From: Jidongwangia harbinensis
Lineage (GTDB): Bacteria > Actinomycetota > Actinomycetes > Mycobacteriales > Micromonosporaceae
NCBI RefSeq assembly: GCF_020216025.1
Contig: NZ_JAIWNC010000045.1
Coordinates: 1 to 64,000, forward strand
Direction of reading: 5' to 3'
Length of the DNA stretch: 64,000 nt
In this document: in pieces, positions 8,248-17,100 of the stretch
How positions within the stretch are numbered: position 1 is the stretch's first letter
How the letters are laid out: the number at the start of each line of letters is the position of its first letter
Program-made: the position numbers and the translations under genes
The notes under the pieces: generated by a model
The model's database searches: none
What the model was told of the DNA's origin: nothing
The model's input: the letters and a program-made list of their open reading frames with translations, nothing else

Positions 8248-11200
8248 CCGAGCATCTCGACCGCATCGCCATCGTCGGCATGTCCGCGCGGCTGCCCGGA
8301 GCCGAGAACCTGGAACAGTTCTGGCGCAACCTGCGCGACGGGGTCGAGTCGATCAGCCACTACACGACCGAGGAACTGCTCGCCGCGGGCAACGACCCGG
8401 ACCTGGTGTCGCACCCCGACTTCGTGCCGGCGCACGGCAGCCTCACCGGTGCGGACCTGTTCGACGCCGGGTTCTTCGGGCTCTCCGCCCGCGAGGCGGA
8501 ACTGCTCGATCCGCAGCACCGGCTGTTCCTGGAGTGCGCCTTCCACGCGCTGGAGGACGCCGGGGTGGACCCGACCGACCCGGCGGCCCGCATCGGGGTG
8601 GTCGCCGGCAGCGGTATGACCAGCTACTTCCTGCGCAACATCCTGCCCCGCCGGGACCTCATCGAGGCGGTCGGCCCGCATCAGGTGGCGCTGGCCAACG
8701 ACAAGGACTACCTGGCCACCCGGGTGGCGTACCAGCTGGGCCTGACCGGTCCCGCGTTCAGCGTGCAGACCGCATGCTCCACCTCCCTGGTGGCGGTGCA
8801 CCTCGCCTGCCAGAACCTGCTGTCCTACGCCGCCGACGTGATGATCGCCGGCGGAGCCACGGTGGACAGCCCGCAACAGACCGGCTACCGCTACGAGAAG
8901 GGCGGCATCAACTCCTCCGACGCGCACTGCCGGGCCTTCGACGCCCGCGCCGAGGGAACCATCGGCGGCAACGGGGTCGGCGCGGTGGTGCTCAAGCGGC
9001 TCGGCGACGCACTCGCCGACCGGGACGTCATCCACGGCGTGATCGTCGCGTCCGCCATGAACAACGACGGCGACCGCCGCGTCGGCTTCACCGCACCGAG
9101 CATCGCCGGACAGGCCGCGGTCATCGCGGAGGCACTGGAGATGGCCGGTGGCGACGCCGACCGGATCGGCTACGTAGAGGCGCACGGCACCGCCACCCCG
9201 CTCGGCGACCCGATCGAGGTGGCCGCCCTGACCCGGGCGTACCGCCGGTTCACCGACGCCGCCGGCTACTGCGCGCTCGGGTCGGTGAAGACCAACATCG
9301 GGCACCTCGACGCCGCGGCCGGCATCGCCGGGCTGCTCAAGACCGTGCTCATGCTCCGGCACCGGCTGATCGCGCCGAGCCTGCACTTCAGCGAGCCGAA
9401 CCCGGAGATCGATTTCGGGTCCGGACCGTTCTACGTCAACACCAAACTGTCGCCGTGGCCGGCCGGCACGGCACCGCTGCGCGCCGGGGTCAGCTCGTTC
9501 GGTCTCGGTGGCGCCAACGTGCACCTGATCCTGGAGGAGGCACCGGAACGGTTCGCACCGCCGCCGTCGAGCACGCCGCAGGCGCTGGTGCTGTCGGCCA
9601 GGTCCCGCGAGGCGGTGGACGCCGCCGCGACCGCGCTCGCCCACCGGATCGCCGCCCCGGCGGCCGGCGTGGAGCTGCCGGACCTCGCCGATGTCGCGTA
9701 CACGTTGCAGAGCCGGCGCACGGCCCACCCCTGGCGGCGGGTCGTGGTCGGGCGGGACCGGGCGGAGCTGGCCGCCGCGCTGCTCGGCCCCGGTGCCGAG
9801 CTCGCGCGGGAACCGGGTGCGGCGGGCGTGGTGTTCGCCTTTCCCGGGCAAGGTTCGCAGTACCCGGGCATGGGCCGGGAGCTGTACGCGACGTATCCGG
9901 TGTTCGCCGAACATCTCGACGCCTGCGCGGCGATCGCCGATCCGATCCTCGGCACCGGCTTGCGCGAGGCGGTCTTCACCGGCGCTCCGGAGCAGCGCAC
10001 CGATGTCTCCGCCGCGGCCATCTTCGCGGTCGAGTACGCCCTGGCGCGGCTGCTCGTCTCCGCGGGCATCCGGCCGGCGGCGATGGTCGGGCACAGCCTC
10101 GGTGAGTACGCGGCGGCCTGCCTCGCCGGAGTGCTGCGGCCGGCCGACGCACTACGGCTGGTCGCGTTGCGCGGGCGGCTGTTCGACGGCCTGCCGGAGG
10201 GCGCCATGCTGGCCGTCCCGCTGCCCGCGGACGAGCTGGCCGAGATGCTGGACGACGGCATCACGATCGCCGCGCACAACGCGCCCGCGTCCTGCACGGT
10301 GTCGGGCCGGGCGGATGCCGTGCAGCGCCTCGCCACCGTCCTCGCCGGCCGGGGTGTCACCTCCGTGCGCCTGCCGGTGAGCACGGCCCTGCACTCGGCG
10401 GCGGTCGATCCCGTGCTCGCGGAGTTCGAGGACGCCGTCCGCGGTGTCGAGTTCGGCGCACCCACCCTGCCCTACGTCAGCGGCGTCACCGGTGACTGGG
10501 CGGACGCCGAACTGGTGTGCGATCCCGGCTACTGGGTCCGGCACATGCGCCGGCCGGTCCAGTTCGCCCGTGCGGTGCGGACCGCCCTCACCACGGCCGG
10601 CATCGTCCTGGAGACCGGTCCCGGAGGCGGCCTCACCGGCCTGATCCGTCAGCAGGAGCTGGCCCGGGCGCCGGAGACCCTGAGCACGCTCCGCCGATCC
10701 ACCGACGGGCGCGCGGGTGAGGCCGCCGTCCTGTTGCACACGATCGGCCGGCTGTGGTCCGCCGGGGCCGGCGTCGACTGGGCCGCGCTGGCCGTGGAGG
10801 GCGAACGCGCACCGGTGGGCCTGCCGTCGTACCCGTTCCAGCGGCAGCGTTACTGGGTCGCACCGGCCGCACCGGCCGCACCCGCCGCCGACGCGGCGCC
10901 GGCCGCCCCGGCCGGCCGGCGCCCGATGCGGGAATGGCTGTCCGTCGTCGGATGGCGGCGGTCGGCCGCCACCGGCCCGGTCACCGCCCCCGGCCGGGTA
11001 CTCCTCCTCGACGCCGGCGACGAGTTGAGCGCGCAGATCGCGGCCGGACTGGACGCCGCCGGCGCCGACCTGGTCCGGGTGGCCGCCGGTACCGAACCGG
11101 ACTACCCGGCACTGCTGTCCGGCGCCGGCTGCCCGGACCAGATCGTGCACTGCGGGAGTCTGCGGGACACCGGCGACACCGTCGCGGACTTCGAGCAGGC

Positions 11201-12749
11201 GCAACAGGACGGCCTCTACAGCCTGTTGTCGATCGCTCAGACGCTCGAGCTGAACCGGGCCGGGAACCCGGTCACGGTCACCGTCGTGGGAGCCGGCATG
11301 TTCAGCGTCTCCGGCGACGAGCCGCTGCGGCCGGCGCACGCGACCCTTCCGGCCGCCGCGACGGTCATCGCCCAGGAATGCGCCACCGTCACCACCCGGA
11401 TCATCGACGTGCCGGTGGTCGCCGCCCCCGGAATCGCGGACCGGGTCGTGGCGGAGTGTCTGGCGGTGGCCGAACCGCGGGTGGCGTTCCGGGGTCCGTA
11501 CCGATGGGTCCCGGCCGACGAGCCGCTACCGGCCGGCCCGGACCCCCAGCCGGAACCGGTGCTGCGCGCGGGCGGCCACTACCTGGTCACCGGCGGGCTC
11601 GACGAGGCCGGCGCGCTGTTCGCCGGGTACCTGCACGACCGCTACGGGGCCCGGGTCACGTGTCTGGAACGGCCGGGCTTTCCCGCGGAGCCGGACTGGG
11701 ACACCTGGCTCGCCCGGCATCCGGACCGGGATCCGGCGAGCGTACGGATCCGGGCGGCGCGCCGGCTGCGCGCCGCCGGCGGGCGGGTGGACCTGATCCC
11801 GGTCGACCTGGCCGCCCCGGCCGAGGTACGGACCGTCATCGGCTCGCTGAGTGGTCTGCACGGCGTCCTGCACACCGCCGGACTGGCCGAGGAGGGCGAG
11901 CACCACCTGCTCCGGGACACCAGCGTCGCGGTCTGCCAGCAGCATTTCCGGCGTCGGGTGCACAGCACCTTCGCGCTGGCCGCCGCGACGGCCGGCCGGC
12001 CGCTCGACTTCGTGCTGGTCCAGTCCACCCTGGCGGCCCGGCTCGGCGGACTGGGCCGTCTCGCGGGCGCGGCCGCCGCGGGCTTCGCCGACCTGTACGC
12101 GCACCGCACCCACCGCGACGGCGGCCCCCGCTGGATCGCGACGAACTGGGACGACGGCAAGTTCGACGTCGCCGGGCCGGCCGGTGCGGCCGCGGCGACC
12201 GGTCCGTTCTCCGAGCCGGAGACGGCCGCGCTGCTGGAACGGGTGCTGGCCTGGCGCACGCAGGTCCATCTGACCGTGTCCACCGAGCCGATGGCGGTCC
12301 GCACCGGTTACTGGCTGCACGAGGCGGGCCACGCGGCTGCCGCGGGCAACGCCGCCGGCACCGGCCTGCCGCTGCACCCACGCCCCGCCCTGCTGACGCC
12401 GTACCTGGCGCCGCGGACCGCCGCCGAGGCGGAGATCGCCGCGATCTGGGAGGTGCTGCTGGGCGTCGGCCCGCTCGGCGTGGACGACGACTTCTTCGCG
12501 CTCGGCGGCCATTCGCTCCTCGCCACCCAGCTGGCCGCCCGGTTGCGCGCCGCGTTCGATGTCGATCTGCCGCTCCGCAACCTGTTCGAGGCGCCGACGA
12601 TCGGCGGGATCGCCGCCCACGTGCTGCGCCTGCAGGCGGTGCGCGGCGACGCCGACGACCTGACCGCGCTCCTGGACGAACTCGAGCAGCTCGTCGAGGA
12701 CCCGCCCGCCACCGCCGACCGCACCACCACCGAGGAGACCCCGCGATGA
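8244..12749 (+). CDS. Type I PKS module, KS-AT-(inactive KR)-T
   Basis: A 1,501-residue single-module polyketide synthase that should extend the upstream peptidyl chain by one acyl unit. KS: TACSTS cysteine near residue 178, VEAHGTA histidine near 313, KTNIGHL near 353. AT: GHSLGEY near 616 and a TALHS motif in place of HAFH or YASH, which favours malonyl-CoA (inference). The segment at about 1110-1320 is a KR relic: the Rossmann signature reads TGGLDEAG and the catalytic tyrosine position of the YAAAN region is glycine, so the beta-ketone is probably not reduced. A carrier domain follows, with GGHSL serine at 1424. There is no DH, ER or TE. The ATG overlaps the previous stop and the TGA overlaps the next start. 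Confidence 0.93.
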   Translation: MTEHLDRIAIVGMSARLPGAENLEQFWRNLRDGVESISHYTTEELLAAGNDPDLVSHPDFVPAHGSLTGADLFDAGFFGLSAREAELLDPQHRLFLECAFHALEDAGVDPTDPAARIGVVAGSGMTSYFLRNILPRRDLIEAVGPHQVALANDKDYLATRVAYQLGLTGPAFSVQTACSTSLVAVHLACQNLLSYAADVMIAGGATVDSPQQTGYRYEKGGINSSDAHCRAFDARAEGTIGGNGVGAVVLKRLGDALADRDVIHGVIVASAMNNDGDRRVGFTAPSIAGQAAVIAEALEMAGGDADRIGYVEAHGTATPLGDPIEVAALTRAYRRFTDAAGYCALGSVKTNIGHLDAAAGIAGLLKTVLMLRHRLIAPSLHFSEPNPEIDFGSGPFYVNTKLSPWPAGTAPLRAGVSSFGLGGANVHLILEEAPERFAPPPSSTPQALVLSARSREAVDAAATALAHRIAAPAAGVELPDLADVAYTLQSRRTAHPWRRVVVGRDRAELAAALLGPGAELAREPGAAGVVFAFPGQGSQYPGMGRELYATYPVFAEHLDACAAIADPILGTGLREAVFTGAPEQRTDVSAAAIFAVEYALARLLVSAGIRPAAMVGHSLGEYAAACLAGVLRPADALRLVALRGRLFDGLPEGAMLAVPLPADELAEMLDDGITIAAHNAPASCTVSGRADAVQRLATVLAGRGVTSVRLPVSTALHSAAVDPVLAEFEDAVRGVEFGAPTLPYVSGVTGDWADAELVCDPGYWVRHMRRPVQFARAVRTALTTAGIVLETGPGGGLTGLIRQQELARAPETLSTLRRSTDGRAGEAAVLLHTIGRLWSAGAGVDWAALAVEGERAPVGLPSYPFQRQRYWVAPAAPAAPAADAAPAAPAGRRPMREWLSVVGWRRSAATGPVTAPGRVLLLDAGDELSAQIAAGLDAAGADLVRVAAGTEPDYPALLSGAGCPDQIVHCGSLRDTGDTVADFEQAQQDGLYSLLSIAQTLELNRAGNPVTVTVVGAGMFSVSGDEPLRPAHATLPAAATVIAQECATVTTRIIDVPVVAAPGIADRVVAECLAVAEPRVAFRGPYRWVPADEPLPAGPDPQPEPVLRAGGHYLVTGGLDEAGALFAGYLHDRYGARVTCLERPGFPAEPDWDTWLARHPDRDPASVRIRAARRLRAAGGRVDLIPVDLAAPAEVRTVIGSLSGLHGVLHTAGLAEEGEHHLLRDTSVAVCQQHFRRRVHSTFALAAATAGRPLDFVLVQSTLAARLGGLGRLAGAAAAGFADLYAHRTHRDGGPRWIATNWDDGKFDVAGPAGAAAATGPFSEPETAALLERVLAWRTQVHLTVSTEPMAVRTGYWLHEAGHAAAAGNAAGTGLPLHPRPALLTPYLAPRTAAEAEIAAIWEVLLGVGPLGVDDDFFALGGHSLLATQLAARLRAAFDVDLPLRNLFEAPTIGGIAAHVLRLQAVRGDADDLTALLDELEQLVEDPPATADRTTTEETPR

Positions 12750-14122
12750 CCGTCGCCGACCTGACCCACCCGCCCGGCCTCGACCGCGACGTGCTCACCG
12801 AGTTGCTTCAGGACGGTGCCGGGCGGCTCGGCCGGGAGGATCCCGAGCTGTACTCGGCGCTGCGTGCGGAGCACGACCGGCAGCTGCGCTCCCTGGTCAT
12901 GGTGGCCTCCAGCAGCGTGGTCGATCCGACGGTGCTGGCCTGTCAGGCCAGCACCGCGGTCAACGTCACCGCGGAGGGTTACCCGGGCAACCGCTACCAC
13001 GCCGGCTGTGCGCAGGTGGACCTCATCGAGCAGCTCGCCATCGACCGGGCCCGCGCCGCGTTCGGCGCCACGTACGCCAACGTGCAGCCGCATTCGGCGT
13101 CGGTGGCGAACCACACCGTGCTCGGCCGCCTGCTGCGGCCCGGCGACACGGTGCTCGGCATGCGGCTGCACGAGGGCGGTCACCTCACCCACGGCGCCCC
13201 GGCCGGCTTCTCCGGGCAGTACTTCCGGCCGGTCGGTTACGGACTGGACGCGGACGGCCTGATCGACTACGCGGAGGTACGGCGGGTGGCCCGCGCCGAG
13301 CGGCCGCAGCTGATCATCTGCGGCGCGACCGCATACTCGCGCACGGTCGACTTCGCGCGTTTCCGGCGCATCGCCGACGAGGTCGGTGCCCTGCTGCTGG
13401 CCGACATCTCGCACATCGCCGGCCTCGTGGTGACCGGGCGGCACGCCAACCCGGTCGACCACGCGCACGTCACCACGGCCTGTACCCACAAGCAGCTGTA
13501 CGGGCCCCGCGGCGGGCTGATCCTGCTCGGCCGGGACCACGACATGGTCGGCCCGGACGGCCGTACCACGCTGCGCGACCTGATGCAGCGGGCCGTCTTC
13601 CCGTTCTTCCAGGGCGCTCCGGCGGTCAACGCCATCGCGGCGAAGGCCCGCGCGCTGGCGCTGGCCCGCACGCCCGAGTTCGCCGCGACCACGGAGCGGA
13701 TCGTGGCCGACGCCCGGGCCCTGGCGGACGCGCTGGGCCGGCGCGGGTACCGGGTGGTCTCCGGGGGCACGGACAACCACATCGTGCTGGTCGACCTCGG
13801 CGGGCACGGACTCAGCGGGCTCAACGCCGAGCGGGCGCTCGAGTCGGCGCAGATCGTGGTGAACAAGAACCACGTGCCCGGCGACACCCGTCCGGCGACG
13901 GTCACCAGCGGGCTGCGGCTGGGCACCAACACCCTCGCGCTGCGTGGTGCCGTCCCCGCCGACATGGAGATCTGCGCCGAGCTGACCGACCGGGTGCTGC
14001 GGGCGACCCGGGAGATCGACGACCGGCGGCACGAACTCGATCCCGCCACCCGCGACGCCGTCCGCGACGAGGTGGAACGGCTGTGCCGGTCGTGGCCGAT
14101 CCCCCGCTACCCGACCGACTGA
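12746..14122 (+). CDS. Serine hydroxymethyltransferase-like PLP enzyme
   Basis: 458 residues of the fold-type I SHMT family. The PLP lysine is at 249 in THKQLYGPRGG, and the AEGYPGNRY and ADISHIAGL blocks match GlyA. The family motif ASENYTSP instead reads ASSSVVDP (54-61), so the glutamate needed for folate-dependent hydroxymethyl transfer is Ser56; the following RYYGG reads RYHAG. I infer a specialised aldolase or transaldolase making a beta-hydroxy or alpha-substituted amino acid for the assembly line rather than the housekeeping enzyme. Start chosen at 12746: it overlaps the PKS stop (ATGA) and follows GAGGAG by 8 bases. Upstream in-frame codons belong to antisense-like PKS sequence. Confidence 0.88.
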   Translation: MTVADLTHPPGLDRDVLTELLQDGAGRLGREDPELYSALRAEHDRQLRSLVMVASSSVVDPTVLACQASTAVNVTAEGYPGNRYHAGCAQVDLIEQLAIDRARAAFGATYANVQPHSASVANHTVLGRLLRPGDTVLGMRLHEGGHLTHGAPAGFSGQYFRPVGYGLDADGLIDYAEVRRVARAERPQLIICGATAYSRTVDFARFRRIADEVGALLLADISHIAGLVVTGRHANPVDHAHVTTACTHKQLYGPRGGLILLGRDHDMVGPDGRTTLRDLMQRAVFPFFQGAPAVNAIAAKARALALARTPEFAATTERIVADARALADALGRRGYRVVSGGTDNHIVLVDLGGHGLSGLNAERALESAQIVVNKNHVPGDTRPATVTSGLRLGTNTLALRGAVPADMEICAELTDRVLRATREIDDRRHELDPATRDAVRDEVERLCRSWPIPRYPTD

Positions 14123-14168
14123 GCCGTACCCCGCCACCCGCCGAGCTACCGAAGGAGAACCCGGGACT

Positions 14169-17100
14169 GTGGACATCCACCCCGACACGATGGCACGGAT
14201 CGCCGCGCTGTCGCCCCACAAGCAGGAGCTGCTGGCCGCCCGGCTGCGTGGTCGCCCGGCGACCGCGTCGCGTCCCCGGACCACGATCCCGAGCCGCAGC
14301 TCGGCCACCCCGCCACTCTCCTTCGCGCAGCAACGGATGTGGTTCCTCGACCAGCTCGATCCGGGCAGTCCGCACTACACCATCCCGATGGCGGCACGCA
14401 TCAACGGTCCGGTCGACGTGGTGGCGCTGGAGGGCGCGCTCAACGATCTGGTCCGCCGGCACGAATCGCTGCGGACCACGTTCGCGCTCACCGACAGCGG
14501 CCCGGTTCAGGTGGTGCACGAGAAGCTCTGGCTGCCGCTGCCGGTCACCGACCTCACCGGGCAGGCCGACCGCGACGCGGCCGCCGACGAACTCGTCCTC
14601 GCCCAGGCGCGGCAACCGTTCGACCTGGCCGCGGGACCGCTGGTGCGCTTCGGGCTCATTCGGCTGGCGCCGGACCGGCAGGTACTCACCGCCGCGATGC
14701 ACCACATCATCGCCGACACCTGGTCGATCGGCATCATCCTGCGGGAGCTGGCGATCACCTACGAGTCGCTGCGCCACGGTCAGCCGGCGCCGCTGCCGGC
14801 ACCGGCGGTGCAGTACCCGGACTACGCCGAGTGGCAACGGAACCGCCTGCACGGCGCGGAGCTGGACCGGCAGGTGGACTACTGGCGGGGGCGGCTCGAC
14901 GGTGACCTGTCCCCGCTCGAACTGCCCACCGACCGGCCCCGGCCGGCCGAGCAGAGCTACCGGGGTGCGCAGTACGTGCACTGGTTGCCGGCCGGGCTGG
15001 CCGAACGGATCGACGCCCTCGGTGCCACCGCCGGAACCACCGTGTTCACCGTGCTGCTCGCCGGGCTCTCGGTCCTGCTGCACCGGTACAGCGGGCGGGA
15101 CCGGATCGGCATCGGTGCGCCGATCGCCAACCGCGGCAGCGTGGAGCTCGAGGAGCTGATCGGATACCTGTCGAACACGGTGCTGTTGCGTACCGACCTG
15201 TCCGGCGATCCGACGTTCCGCGAGGTGCTGGCTCGTGCGCACGAGACCGTGCTCGGCGCGCAGACCCACCAGGAGCTGCCCTTCGACAAGGTGGTGGAGC
15301 TGGTCCGGCCGGAACGCACGGCGAGCGCCACACCGCTGCTGCAGGTGGTCCTCGTCTACCAGAACGAGGCCGTCGGCGGCGCGGCGGACATGAGCGGGTT
15401 GCCCGGTCTCGGCGCGGCCATCCCGATCGACAACGGCACCGCCAAGTTCGATCTGACGTTCTCGGTCGAACCCAACCTGGGTGCGTACCGGATCGCCGTC
15501 GAGTACGCCACCGACCTGTACGACCGCGCCACCGTCGCGGCGATGACCGCGCACCTCGAACAGCTTCTGCGGGCCGCGACCGGGGACCCGGACACCGCGA
15601 TCGGTGACCTGCCCCTGATGCGCCCCGCGGAGCGGCACGAACTGGTCGTCGGATGGAACGCCACCGCGGCACCGTTTCCCGCCGACCGGTGCCTGCACGA
15701 GCTGATCGAGGAGCGGGCGCGGGCCCGGCCCGGCGACGTGGCCGCGGTCTGTGCCGGCGAGCAGATCACCTACCGGGAGCTGACGGCGCGCGCGAATCGG
15801 CTGGCGCATCACCTCCGCGCGCTCGGCGCCGGTCCGGACGTGCCGGTGGCGATCAGCCTGCCGCGCTCGATCGACCTCGTGGTGGCCATGCTCGGCGTGC
15901 TCAAGGCCGGCAGCGCGTACCTGCCGCTGGACCCGGCGTACCCGGCCGAGCGGTTGTCGCTGATGCTGGCCGATGCCGCCCCGCCGGTGCTGATCACGCT
16001 GAGCTCCCTGGCGTCCCGGCTACCGGCACCGGACGGCGGCACGGTGGTGTGCCTGGACACCGCGGCATCGGCACTCGCGGCGCAGCCGGACACCACCCCG
16101 GAGAGCGGGGTACGCCCGCAGCACCTGGCGTACGTCATCTACACCTCCGGATCCACCGGCCGGCCGAAGGGGGTGCAGCTCGACCACCGCGGCCGGGTCA
16201 ACAACTTCCACGACTTCAACACCCGGTTCGCGATCGGACCCGGGGACAGCCTGCTCGCCCTGGCGTCGCTGAGTTTCGACATGTCGGCGTACGACGTGCT
16301 CGGCACCCTGATGGCCGGGGCGCGGATCGTGCTGGTCGACGCGGACGCGGGCCGTGACCCGGCACGCTGGCTGGAGCTGATGCGCCGGCACCGGGTCAGC
16401 GTGTGGCACTCGGTCCCGGCGCTGCTGGACATGCTCGTGACGTACGCCGAGGCCGCCGACGGCGACGCGCTGATGGACCTGCGCCTGGTGCTCCTCGGCG
16501 GCGACTGGGTCGGGCTCACCCTGCCGGACCGGCTGCGCGCCGTCGCCCGGGCCGCCGAGGTGGTCACCATGGGCGGCGCGACCGAGGTGTCGATGGACTC
16601 GACCATCTTCCGCGTCGACACCGTGGAGCCCTCCTGGCGGAGCATTCCGTACGGCAGGCCGATGGCGAACCAGCGTTGCTACGTGCTGGACGCGCGGTTG
16701 CAGCCGGTACCGGTCGGCGTGCCCGGCGACCTCTACCTCGCCGGGGTCGGGCTGGGCCGCGGCTACCTGGGCGATCCGGTGCTGACCGGAGCCAAGTTCA
16801 TCGTCAGTCCGGTGCCGGAGGAGCCGGGCGAGCGGATCTACCGCACCGGTGACCGGGCCCGCTATCTCCGCGACGGCAACCTGGAACTGCTGGGCCGCAG
16901 CGATTTCCAGCTGAAGATCCGTGGCTGGCGGGTGGAGCCGGGCGAGATCGAGTCGGCGCTGCGCGAGCACCCCGAGGTGCGGGACGCGCTCGTGGTGCCG
17001 TGGGACGACGCCGCCGGCGTCAAGCACCTGGCCGGGTACGTGGTGGCCGACGGGGAACTGGATCTGGCGGCGGTACGCGCCTTCCTGCACGGACGGCTGC

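Noticed and set aside
10754..12745. Upstream extension of the SHMT-like frame
   Set aside because: The frame is open but Arg-rich and out of frame with real PKS domains; the ATG at 12746 has the ribosome site and starts the family sequence.
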